Shown here in pieces: positions 46,232 to 55,411 of a stretch of DNA of 64,000 bases. A program made the translations under genes and the position numbers. The stretch comes from CAVUBL01 sp963837945 (GTDB lineage Bacteria > Acidobacteriota > Thermoanaerobaculia > Multivoradales > DATKCC01), in the NCBI GenBank assembly GCA_963837945.1, contig CAWIQD010000026.1, positions 62,001-126,000 on the forward strand, given 5' to 3'. The first letter of the stretch is position 1, and each line of letters starts with the position of its first letter. The notes under the pieces are model-generated. The model saw only the letters and a list, made by a program, of their open reading frames with translations. It made no database searches and was not told the DNA's origin.

Positions 46232-46635
46232 TCAATAGTAACGCGTGCAGGAGACGCACTCCGCAGGACAGACGCTCGCTATAGTGGACGCTGCAACCGC
46301 CTCCGCCCCCCCATCCGCCACCACCGCCTGACGAGCAGCTGTTTGCGTCCCCATGGCAGTATGCATAGATCACCTTCCCGTCGCCGTCATACAACAGCGA
46401 CGTGGTGCAGTAATTCATGCCTCCTTCCACCCAGTTGTACAGGGGGTCGTTTTGCCAGGTCTCACACCTGCCGTCAAGGCAGCACTGAGCATCCGGCTCA
46501 CCCCAGCGATTCGTCCCGGTGAAGCAGTTGTCGCATATGGTGGACCAACCCTCGGCTCTGGGCGCCGTCCACACCAGAAGGGCCCCGCAGAACAACGTAA
46601 ACATCGTCATGCGCGCGATCAGCTCGCTTGTGCAT
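46232..46635 (-). pseudogene. Small Cys-rich secreted protein, frameshifted
   Basis: AAAGGAG (46642-46648) precedes ATG 46635. The signal peptide MTMFTLFCGALLVW is in a different frame, so one indel lies near 46612-46625. The mature part has many Cys (CDNCFTGTNRW, CCLDGRC, CHGDANSCSS) and a Gly run, then CSVHY. A second frame gives the natural ending VCPAECVSCTRYY and stop at 46232. I believe similar short proteins with Gly runs and a CPxEC end recur in this lineage, but that is memory. Function unknown; exported. Confidence 0.55.
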
Positions 46636-46672
46636 TGCACACTCCTTTCGTTCCGTTCCCTCATTCACTACT

Positions 46673-49600
46673 TCATTCCGCCGAGCCCTCGGACTCGACG
46701 CGGACACGTGCTACGGCTCCGGGCGTTGATCGGATCTCGCCCCGGCTCTGGAGGAGAGCGCCGGCCCCCGAAGTCAGCATCGACTGCTCGGCCGCCGTAT
46801 CGACACGAACGAGGTGCCAAAGGCCTGCGCCGAGGGCCGGGATCGTTCGGACGAAGCGGCACGGGGAATCCGACTCGTGTTCGGTCTGGCCGACGCCCGG
46901 CAGTGGGATGAAGGCCCCGTCCTGGGCGACGAGAACGTACACTCCTGAGATGCTTGGCGGCCGCTTCGCACACGGCAGGGAGATCGCTACGGGCGCCGAC
47001 AGGATGGGGAGCTCGACCAGGGTCTCCTTCGCCAGCTCCGCGAGCACCGCGGCGGCCGATCCGTCCGCCGTTACGACCTGGAAGTTGGCAATCCTCCCGG
47101 CGAGCGCGGTGGCAAGGGCAAAGCTGCCAAGACCGTCGGTCGTCGTCCGGGTCCAGTCGGGAACTTCGCCCGCGGCGGCCGCCTGGGGCGTGATCGTGAG
47201 GTGAGCTCCGGCGACGGGCTGGCCTAGAACGTCCACCACCCTGCCGTGGATCTCGGTTCGCTGCTCGACCACCAGGCGGACGCCGTCGACGCGCTGGTCG
47301 GCCGCGATCTGGAAGGTCCGGGGAAGGCTCTCGCCACTCTCGGCCTCGGCGACGAGCGTCCAGGTTCCCGGCGCCAGCGCCGCGACCGCGAACTCGCCGT
47401 CCGACTGCGCCCGATCCAGTCGACGCGCCTCGTTGAAGCGCGTCCCCTTCTCGACCGGTTGGTTGCTCTGGCTCTTGATCTTCGCCCCGGGCACCGGCCG
47501 GCCCTCGTCGTCGACCACCACTCCGGCGATTCGGCCTTCAGGGAGACGGATCTCCACCGGGTCGTCCGGATCTTCGAAGCGGACCTCGGGGACGACCGCG
47601 TCGGGCAGCCGCTCCCGGTGAAGGTCGCTCACCCGGACGGTGTAGGTTCCCGGCCCCTCGAGGGGGACACGGAACGTGCCCCGCTCGTCCAGGCGGACGT
47701 TCATGCCGTTGCGATCGGGCGGGACGAGCGGCCTCAGGTTCATGAACCCCTCGACCGGCGCGCCCTCGAAAGTCACCCGGCCGTGAAAGACGCGGTTCGT
47801 GAGCTCGAGCCGGGCGTTCGAATCGGCTCCAGGTGCCAGGACGATCTCCTCCGAGCCGCCGGGAAAGGGGCGGCCGTCGGCGATCTTCACCAACCCCATG
47901 AGCCGCCACTTGCCGGGCAGGAGCTCTTCGAACCGCACCCGGCCGTCGGGTGGGACGTGCTCGGAGAGGCTCACCCGCGGGGTCCGAGGATCGATCCTGT
48001 CGAAGTAGACCTGGTAGGGCTCGGCGCCCCCGTCCTCGAGCTCGTTCGAGAGCTCGACCTGGACCGTGAGCGCCGCCGGCGGGCCGAGCTCGAGGTCGTC
48101 GAGCACCCGCTCCTCGCCGGGCGCGAGCTGGACCTCCCGGTGCGGGCGCCGGCAGGTGGCGGCCCTTGCCCAGGAGAAGGACGGTCAGGCGCTCGCCGGT
48201 GGGCAAGCCGTAGAGCCGGGCCCAGCCGTCCTCGCGGGTCACCGGTCCCTCGAGGCTGCCGCGCGCCCGTTCGACGGCACCGGGGAAGCCGGAGAGCACC
48301 GCTCCCGCCGCCTGAAGCACCTGCTCGGCGGCGTCCGACGGAACGACTGAGACTTTCACCCCGTCGAGCGGCCGCCCGTCCTCGGCCGAGACCACCCGCG
48401 CCAGCAGGGCGGCGCCCGAGCGCAGCTGGAACGTCCCGAGGTCCTGCGACTTGCCGGCCTCGAGGTTCAGGTCGCGCCAGGTGAGGGGCGCGAACTCGCC
48501 GACCCGGAGGGTCAGGTCGAGGCAGCCTGCGGGAACCGGCGTTGCGACCTTGCCGGGGCCGGCCGCCGGCCTCTCGTCGCCCGGCGCTTCCGGCAAGGCC
48601 ACCGGCACCCCGAGCGCGAGGCGGGGGGCCGTCGGATCGGCCCGCACCTGGGCGCAGGGGCGAACCTCGAGCTCGCCGCCGGCCGGGAGCGGCGAGCCGG
48701 CCTCGGGCCGGAGCGAGAGCGCCAGGTCGGCCCGTGGGAAGAGCGCGAGGCGGCGGCTTTCGGCCGGCGACCCGGTGCAGGCGTGGGGAAGCGAGAGGTC
48801 GAGCGGGCCCACGGCTCCCACCCGCTTCGCCGTCGCCAGGGTGAGCTCGGCGCCGGCCCGGCAGGCGCCCGGGAGCGTGAGCAGGAGGCCGCCGCTCACC
48901 GCCCGCGCGCTGAACCGGAGATCCCGTGCCCCGCCCTGGGCCTCCTCCGGGCGAGCGCCTCGCGCCCACTCGCGCACCCGGAGAGTTTCGAGCTCGGTGC
49001 GGGGCATCCCGGCGAGAAGGAGCTCCAGGGCCTGCCCGGCCGCTCGGGTGCCCGCTTCCGGCCCCGCGGGCGTCGCGACCGGGATCTCGACGGCCAGCGC
49101 CTCGTCCGAACCCGGCTCGAGCGCCACCCGCGCGAGGCGGCGCGGCACCAGGCTGTGCGCCCCGGTCGGTGGCGCCTTGAGCCAGACCTCGTACTGCCCC
49201 GGAGGCAGGGAGGGCCAGGCCGCCGTGCCGGAGCTTCCGGCCTCCCCGACCGGTCGCGCCCAGACCGCCAGGACGCCGGCCAGGTCGAGCCGTGCGGATA
49301 AGTGCGTTGCCCGCGGGCACGAGCTGCAACCGATCGTAGCCGTCCGGGATCCTTGCTGGCGTCCGATCCCGCGCGTCCCGCCGGAGGCCGACGCGACCCG
49401 CCAGTCGACCTCGAGGCTCGCGCCGGACGAGAGCTCGATCCGGCGCACGGCTTCGGCGGAGCCCGGCAGGCGAACGTCCGAGAAGAAGCGGGGCGTCCGA
49501 CCCGGCGCGCGCGCCGCGATGACGTAGCCGCCCCGCGGTTGCAGGAGGAGGCGGAAGCGCCCGGCGGCGCCGGTGGTCGCCTCGAAGTTCGCGGCCAGGT

Positions 49601-50105
49601 GGCGCTCGCCGAGCTCGCTCAAGAGCCTCGGGTTGCCGAGGACCAGGTTCCGGAGCGGCGACACCGTCGCGCCGGCGATCGCCTCGTCCCCTCCGCCCGC
49701 GGCCACCACCCGGCCCTCGACCGGCTCGAGGGGCGTGAGCTTCACCGTTTCGGTGTGCGAGGCGCCCGCCGCGAGCTCGAAGGCGGAGCCGTATTCGAGG
49801 GAGTACCCGGGCGCTCCCGCGACCACCCGGTAGCTTCCGGCGGGGACCTGCCAGGAGATTTCGGAGGAGTCGGTGAGCACCGCTTCCTCGCTGGGAGCGC
49901 TCCACGGGGAGGTCTCGGGGACCAGGGCGACGTAGGGCGAGGCCACGGCGGCCGTGAGCCCGGAGCCGACAGCGGCGACCGTGACGCGGACCGTGGCCGG
50001 GGGGGGCGGCTGGGCCGCCGCCGGGTGGACGGCCGGGCCGAGGAGCGCGAGGCAGAGGAGAAACAGGCGGACGGGGGACGGTACGGGCTTGGTCGGACGG
50101 GTCAT
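46673..50105 (-). CDS. Large secreted protein with carboxypeptidase-regulatory-like repeats, frameshifted near 48150
   Basis: ATG 50105 starts a signal peptide (LFLLCLALLGPAVHPAAAQ). The protein is a chain of beta-sandwich modules like the carboxypeptidase regulatory domain: VEGRVVAAGGGDEAIAGATV, LDGVKVSVVPS, IAGVVVDDEGRPVPGAKI and IHGRVVDVLGQPVAGAHLTI. The frame breaks between about 48140 and 48165 (LLGKGR, then the better reading is in the frame with EVQLAPGEERVLDDLEL). Removing one base gives 1143 residues. A local compensating frameshift near 49300-49370 is also possible. Probably surface-exposed; role unknown. Confidence 0.7.
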
Positions 50106-50206
50106 CGGATCGGCAAAGCTCCCAGAAATCGGTTGTCGAGCGAACAACGAGAACTAATAACATACCGATGTACGGACGCGCAACTCGCGGCGTCCAGGAC
50201 GCTTCG

Positions 50207-50244
50207 TACACGCCCGCGTGACGGCGTGGCTTTCTCGGCGGCGG
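50207..50244. repeat. Palindromic intergenic repeat, copy 2 (truncated)
   Basis: Shares the left half of copies 1 and 3 (CACGCCCGCGTGACGG, then GTGGCTTTCTCGGCGGCGG) and then diverges. Copies 1 and 2 also share GCTTCGT just before the repeat. Confidence 0.7.
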
Positions 50245-50281
50245 TCAGAGAGGAGCGGCGAGGGTGGGCTGTGCGAGGGCC

Positions 50282-50311
50282 GGGGCAAGCAGGGGTGGGG
50301 CAAGCAGGGGT
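50282..50311. repeat. 15-bp tandem duplication
   Basis: GGGGCAAGCAGGGGT occurs twice in direct succession between repeat copies 2 and 3. The rest of the 50106-50491 gap is G-rich and shows no gene. Confidence 0.8.
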
Positions 50312-50329
50312 GGCGCGGAGTGGCTAGGC

Positions 50330-50404
50330 ACACGCCCGCGCGACGGGTGGCTTTCTCGGCGGCGGACTGCGCCGGCGAGAAACCACGCCGTCGCGCGGGC
50401 TGCC
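50330..50404. repeat. Palindromic intergenic repeat, copy 3
   Basis: Outer arms GCCCGCGCGACGG and CCGTCGCGCGGGC pair perfectly. Inside, GTGGCTTTCTCGGCG faces CGGCGAGAAACCAC. Very similar to 29883-29956. Confidence 0.8.
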
Positions 50405-50491
50405 ACCTTGGCGGTTGGGACGGTGGGCTCGCCGGAGTGGGGGGAGGGGGTGGATCGGCGTTTGTCGGACTCTGTAGCCGACGAGGTCCGA

Positions 50492-52774
50492 CTACCTGAG
50501 GACGAAGTACCGCGGCGAGGGGGTGACGGTGATCCGGGTGCCGCCCGACGGCGGCTCGGGGTCGCCGTCGCGGGTGAGGACGGCGGTCGCGGGGGCCGGC
50601 AGGTCGGCCTGGGCGGGGCGGAGCGCCGCGCTCCAGCCGACCACCAGCTCCTTGCCGCCCGGGCGCCGAAAGCGATAGAGACGGGCCGGGGTCTCGGCCG
50701 GCAGGGGCCCGAGGAAGGTCGCCCCGTCGAGCTCCCGGAGGAGGGTTGCGAGAGCCCGGAAGGCGGGGCGGCGCCGGACGCCGTCGCCGTTGTCCGGGCA
50801 GGCGAGGCCGTAGCCCCGGGCGAGGAGCTGCCACCAGTAGACCCGCTCGACGAGCCCGGTGCCCAGGACGAGGAGGTAGTAGCGGGCCAAGTAGTCGGCC
50901 TGGGTCTCCTCGTCGACGGCGACGCTCCGGCCGGCCGGCGAGTGCGGGCCCTCCTGGAGCGGCCAGTTGACCTCGGTGATCCAGCAGCGCGGCGAGCGGA
51001 CGTTGTTCGCGGTCTCGGCGATCGCCCGCAGGAGGACCACCTTGGCGACGGTGTCGAAGCCCGCCTGCGAGCTCTCGGGGGCGCCGCGCCGGTCGACGTA
51101 GAGGAGCGCCGAGACGGCGTCGAAGTCGAGCGCCGGCCGCCGGACGTTGAGCACCGCCGCGGTGGCGTGGAACTCGAAGTCGATCACCGCCGGCCCCAGG
51201 ATCTCGACGTCCGGGCGGGCGCGGGAGAGCGCGGCGCGCGCGGCGCCGACCAGGCCGACGTACTCGTCCACCCGCCAGATCCCCCACTTGCTCCGGTTGA
51301 TCGCCTGGCCTACCTGGAAGCACCGTCCGTACGGGGTGAAGCGCTCGGCGATCTCCTCGATCGCCGCGCGCCAGCGCTCGGGGTCCTTGACCAGGTCCCG
51401 GTTCTGGGGCAGGGCGAAGGCGACGTCCAGGCCCCGGGCGGCGAGCTCCCGAGCGAGGGCCTCTTCGGCGTCGCGGCCCGCCTCGTCCCACGGGTGAAGG
51501 CGCACGAGGACCCGCCGGGCGCCCAGCTCGCCGACCAGCTCCAGAAGGCCCTCCGGATCCTCGGGCCGGGGCCGGAGCGCCACGCCGGCACCGGCGAACG
51601 CGACCGGCCGGGCGTAGAGCGCGCGGGTGAGCGTCCGGTAGCGGCCCAGGATGCGCGGCACGGCGCGCGCCGCGGCCGAGAGCTCCTCGACGTGGGAGCG
51701 GCCGTCCCTGAGGCGCGCTCCGAGCTTTTCGAGCGGGGTCGCGTGGAGATGCGGCTGGTCCGAGAGGTGGTCCCAGACCACCCGCTCGCGCGAAGGGGCG
51801 TCCTCGGGCGGCTCGGGGATGTGGGCGTGCGTGCCGCGCGGCAAGAGCTTTCCGGCCAGGCGGGCCCGCGCTGCCCGGAGCCACCGCTTCGACCGGTTCT
51901 TCGCCCGGAAGCCGTGATGGTAGAGGAGATAGAGGAGGCGCCGGGCCGGCCAGCGCCGGGGCCGTGCCTCGGGGTCGCCCGACCAGTAGGCGCGCAGCAG
52001 CCGCTCCTGGTGCTCGGGCCGGAAGATCGGCATGCGCGAGAGGTCGCGCGTGCGCTCGGACACGCTCAAGCGACGGCCGATGCGCGCCCGGTTCAGGTCG
52101 ACCAGCGAGAGCGCCAGGCTCCCGTCGTCGCCGCGCGCCAGCAGCACGTTGCCGCTGGTCAGGTCGCGGAACCAGATCCGGTGCTCGTGGAGCCGGCGCG
52201 CGAGAGCCGCCAGCTCGTCCAGGAACTCCTCCACCGGGAACCCGGGGAAGCGCGCCTCGGCCTCGCCGGCGTTGGCGGCGCGCAGGAGGTAGCGCGCCTC
52301 GACCGTCCCCTCGGCCAGCCGGCAGACGTAGTACGACGGGCCCGCGGGGTCGTCCGAGTCGATGGCGAAGAGCGGCTCCGGGGTCTCGACGCCGGCGGCG
52401 GCGAGCGCTTCGGCGACCCGCCAGCTGCGCGCCGCCTTGGTGCCGTGCCAGCGCCGCGACAGGCGCGCGCGCAGGCCCGTGGCGCGGAACTGCTTGACCA
52501 CGCCCGAGACCTCGCCGCCGGAGGTGGTGAAGCGCGAGACGTAGAGGTAGTTGCGCCCCCAGTGGAGCGTCTCGACGGCCGCGCCCGGGTCGGTCAGCCG
52601 GGCGACCGCCTGCGGCAGGTCCGTGGGGCGGCGGCGCAGCGACACCACACCGTGGCGGCCCGCCGTCGCGAACCGTTCCGACGGGAGCGCGGAGCCCGCC
52701 GCCGGTGCCGCCCGCTCGCCGGTCGCCAGAGGCGAGACGTCCGCGTAACCCGGATCATCCATGAGAGCCGCCAT
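50492..52774 (-). CDS. Predicted fusion of a lipopolysaccharide-kinase-like domain and a glycoside-hydrolase-like domain
   Basis: This 760-residue protein has two parts. Residues ~60-290 look like a Kdo/WaaP-type kinase: VVKQFRATGLRARL, a catalytic loop HEHRIWFRDLTSGNVLL and a metal-binding segment LSLVDLNRARIG. Residues ~370-690 look like a TIM-barrel glycosidase: GVALRPRPEDPEGLLELVG, RFTPYGRCFQVGQAINRSKW, FHATAAVLNV and the acidic strand end CWITEVNWPL, where Glu is a plausible nucleophile. It starts 4 bases after rng, last in the rod-shape operon. A role in envelope glycan modification is inferred. I do not know this fusion as a described protein. Confidence 0.65.
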   Translation of the reverse strand: MAALMDDPGYADVSPLATGERAAPAAGSALPSERFATAGRHGVVSLRRRPTDLPQAVARLTDPGAAVETLHWGRNYLYVSRFTTSGGEVSGVVKQFRATGLRARLSRRWHGTKAARSWRVAEALAAAGVETPEPLFAIDSDDPAGPSYYVCRLAEGTVEARYLLRAANAGEAEARFPGFPVEEFLDELAALARRLHEHRIWFRDLTSGNVLLARGDDGSLALSLVDLNRARIGRRLSVSERTRDLSRMPIFRPEHQERLLRAYWSGDPEARPRRWPARRLLYLLYHHGFRAKNRSKRWLRAARARLAGKLLPRGTHAHIPEPPEDAPSRERVVWDHLSDQPHLHATPLEKLGARLRDGRSHVEELSAAARAVPRILGRYRTLTRALYARPVAFAGAGVALRPRPEDPEGLLELVGELGARRVLVRLHPWDEAGRDAEEALARELAARGLDVAFALPQNRDLVKDPERWRAAIEEIAERFTPYGRCFQVGQAINRSKWGIWRVDEYVGLVGAARAALSRARPDVEILGPAVIDFEFHATAAVLNVRRPALDFDAVSALLYVDRRGAPESSQAGFDTVAKVVLLRAIAETANNVRSPRCWITEVNWPLQEGPHSPAGRSVAVDEETQADYLARYYLLVLGTGLVERVYWWQLLARGYGLACPDNGDGVRRRPAFRALATLLRELDGATFLGPLPAETPARLYRFRRPGGKELVVGWSAALRPAQADLPAPATAVLTRDGDPEPPSGGTRITVTPSPRYFVLR

Positions 52775-52778
52775 GAGG

Positions 52779-54290
52779 CTACACCCTCACGATGTCGAAC
52801 CGTTCGTGGTGGAGCGCCGGGTCGGTCTGGATGAGGATCTCCGAGCCGAGGGCGTGCTCGAGCTCGGTGAGGATCGCCCGCTCGTCGCCCAGCAGGGCGT
52901 GGCCGACGTCGGGATTGACCCGCAGCAGCAGCTGCCCTTCGAACGCCAGCTCCCGGTTCTTGAGGACCTCGCGGCGCAGGTTGAGGCAGATGGTCTCGAC
53001 CGCCTTGACCCGGCCGCTGCCCTGACAGTACGGGCAAGCCTGGGTGAGCAGCCGCTCGAGATTGGTCCGGGAGCGCTTGCGGGTGATCTCGACCAGGCCG
53101 AACTCGGAGATCGAGAGCACCTTGGTCTTCGCCCGGTCCTTGCGCAGCTCCGCCGCCAGCGCCGCGAAGACCTGGTTGCGGTGCTCCTCCTCGGTCATGT
53201 CGATCAGGTCGAGCACGATGATGCCGCCCAGGTCGCGCAGACGGATCTGGCGGACGATCTCGCCGATCGCCTCGAGGTTGGTCTTGAGCACCGTCTCCTC
53301 GAGGTTGCTCTTGCCTACGAAGCGGCCGGTGTTGACGTCGATCGCGACCAGGGCCTCGGTGGGGTTGATCACGATGTAGCCGCCCGACTTGAGCCAGACC
53401 TTGCTGCGCAGGGCCGCCTCGATCTGGCTCTCGATCCCGAAGCGCTCGAACAGCGGCGGGTCCTGGCTGTAGAGCTTGACCCGGGTGACCAGCGAGGGCT
53501 GGACCTGGTCGAGGAACTCGACGATCCGCTCGTAGGTCTCCTCGCCGTCGACCCAGAGCACCGAGAACTCGTGCGAGAACAGGTCGCGCACCGTGCGCAG
53601 CGCCACGTCCTGCTCCTGGTGGAGCAGGCTCGGGGCCGCCGCCTTCGCCGCCCGGCTCTGGATCGACGTCCAGAGCTTCGCGAGGTAACCGAGGTCGGCC
53701 TCGAACTCCTCGCGCCCCTTGCCCTCTCCGACGGTGCGCACGATCAGCCCGCCCCGGCCGGCGCCCATCGCCTCGACCAGGGTGATCAGGCGCTCCCGCT
53801 CGGCGTCTTCCTCGATGCGCCGCGAGACGCCGTAGTGGCGCACGGTGGGCAGCAGCACCAGGTAGCGGCCGGGAAGGGTGACGTGAGTGGTGATCCGCGC
53901 CCCCTTGTTGGGCAGCGGGTCCTTGACCACCTGGACGATCAGCTCCTGGCCCTGCTTCAAGAGCTCGTCGATCGAGCGCTGGGCCTGCGGCGGCACGTCC
54001 TCGGCCTCGTCGTCGGCGAGCTCCAGGTCGTCGGCGCCGCCGGCGTCCTCGGTCTCGACGTCACTCACGTAGAGGAAGGCGTCGCGGTCGAGGCCGATGT
54101 CGACGAAGGCGGCCTGCATGCCCGGCAACACCCGGGTCACGCGCCCCTTGTAGACATTGCTCACCAGGCCCTGGTGGCGAGGCCGCTCGACGAAGATCTC
54201 GGTCAGCAGGTCGTCCTCGAGGACAGCGATCCGGGTCTCGTGCGGATCGCTCGCCACGAGCATCTTGTGGCTGGGGGTTTCGACGGCCAT
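52779..54290 (-). CDS. rng: Ribonuclease E/G family endoribonuclease
   Basis: This 503-residue protein starts at ATG 54290 overlapping the rodA stop. The S1 RNA-binding region includes GLVSNVYKGRVTRVLPGMQA, interrupted by an acidic insert (DLELADDEAEDV). Catalytic metal ligands lie in ALVAIDVNTGRFVG and IIVLDLIDM, and the zinc-link CPYCQGSG joins dimers. It lacks the long C-terminal scaffold of RNase E, so it is RNase G-like. It processes rRNA and mRNA. Linkage to rod-shape genes is common (cafA near mre). Confidence 0.95.
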   Translation of the reverse strand: MAVETPSHKMLVASDPHETRIAVLEDDLLTEIFVERPRHQGLVSNVYKGRVTRVLPGMQAAFVDIGLDRDAFLYVSDVETEDAGGADDLELADDEAEDVPPQAQRSIDELLKQGQELIVQVVKDPLPNKGARITTHVTLPGRYLVLLPTVRHYGVSRRIEEDAERERLITLVEAMGAGRGGLIVRTVGEGKGREEFEADLGYLAKLWTSIQSRAAKAAAPSLLHQEQDVALRTVRDLFSHEFSVLWVDGEETYERIVEFLDQVQPSLVTRVKLYSQDPPLFERFGIESQIEAALRSKVWLKSGGYIVINPTEALVAIDVNTGRFVGKSNLEETVLKTNLEAIGEIVRQIRLRDLGGIIVLDLIDMTEEEHRNQVFAALAAELRKDRAKTKVLSISEFGLVEITRKRSRTNLERLLTQACPYCQGSGRVKAVETICLNLRREVLKNRELAFEGQLLLRVNPDVGHALLGDERAILTELEHALGSEILIQTDPALHHERFDIVRV

Positions 54291-55411
54291 CAGCGGTTGA
54301 CGTAGCGGCGCACGTCGACTCCGAGGATCAGGCCGGTGGCGGCGAAGACCAGGAGGGTGAACGAGCCGCCGTAGGAGAGGAACGGCAGCGGGATGCCGGT
54401 GTTGGGCACCAGCCCCACCACCATGGCGGTGTTGTAGAGGAGGTGGAACGAGATCACCGAGAGCAGGCCGACCACCAGCAGGATCCCCTCGCGGTCCCGG
54501 GCGCGCATGGCGATCCGCGCGCCGTTGACGATGAACACCGCGTAGAGGCCGAGCACCGCCACCACCCCGACGAAGCCCCACTCCTCGGCGAGCACGGCGA
54601 AGATGAAGTCGGTGTGGCGCGCGGGCAGGAAGCGCAGCTGGCTCTGGGTGCCCTGCATGTAGCCGCGGCCGGTGAGCTGGCCCGAGCCGACCGCGATCTT
54701 CGACTGGCGCACCTGGTAGCCGGCGCCGAGCGGGTCGCTGCCCGGTTCGAGGAAGGTCCGCACGCGCTCGCGCTGATAGGGCTGCATGACGAAGAACCAG
54801 GCGGCGGTGCCCAGGACCAGCGCCGCCACCACCGCCGCCACCCAGACCTTGAGGCGGGTCCCCCCCACCAGCAGCATGCCGGCGAGCATGGGCACGAACA
54901 TCGCGGCGGTGCCCATGTCCGGTTCGAGCGCCACCAGCGCCATCGGCAGCGCGACGATCGAGCCGCCGAGCGCGATCTCCTTGAAGGTCAGGATCGGGCG
55001 GTTGACGTCCGCCAGGTAGCGGGTGAGGAAGAGCGCGGTGGTCAGCTTGGCGACCTCGGAGGGCTGGAAGCCGAGGGGCCCGAGGCCGATCCAGCTCTGG
55101 GAGCCGCCGTGCTCGGAGCCGATGAAGAGCACCAGGATCAGCAGCGCGCAGCCGCCGGCGTAGAGCGGCAGCGAGAGGTCGGTCAGCAGGTGGTAGTCGA
55201 CGAGGAACAGCACGATCATCACCAGGATGCCGAGCGCGACCCAGCTCGCCTGGCGCGGGGTGAAGTCCGCCGGCAGCTCCGAGCTCGCGCTGTGTACGGT
55301 CGCGAGACCGATCAGCGACAGGGCGAGCGCCGAGAGCAGGACGAGCCAGTCGACGCCGGAGAGCTGGCCGAGCACCGAGCGCTCGGGCCCGAGCGGGTTA
55401 GGTGCCGGCAT
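54290..55411 (-). CDS. rodA: Rod-shape SEDS peptidoglycan polymerase RodA
   Basis: This 373-residue protein starts MPAPNPLGPERSVLGQL, the ATG overlapping the mrdA end by 14 bases. It has about ten membrane segments with SEDS signatures: GSQSWIGLGPLGFQPSEVAK, LVALEPDMGTAAMF, SKIAVGSGQLTGRGY, FAVLAEEWGFVG and NTGIPLPFLSYGGSF. It polymerises lipid II during elongation with its PBP2 partner. Confidence 0.96.
   Translation of the reverse strand: MPAPNPLGPERSVLGQLSGVDWLVLLSALALSLIGLATVHSASSELPADFTPRQASWVALGILVMIVLFLVDYHLLTDLSLPLYAGGCALLILVLFIGSEHGGSQSWIGLGPLGFQPSEVAKLTTALFLTRYLADVNRPILTFKEIALGGSIVALPMALVALEPDMGTAAMFVPMLAGMLLVGGTRLKVWVAAVVAALVLGTAAWFFVMQPYQRERVRTFLEPGSDPLGAGYQVRQSKIAVGSGQLTGRGYMQGTQSQLRFLPARHTDFIFAVLAEEWGFVGVVAVLGLYAVFIVNGARIAMRARDREGILLVVGLLSVISFHLLYNTAMVVGLVPNTGIPLPFLSYGGSFTLLVFAATGLILGVDVRRYVNR

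Noticed and set aside
50207..50404. Integron attC sites
   Set aside because: The palindromes lack the conserved attC core sites and no integrase or cassette array is present.
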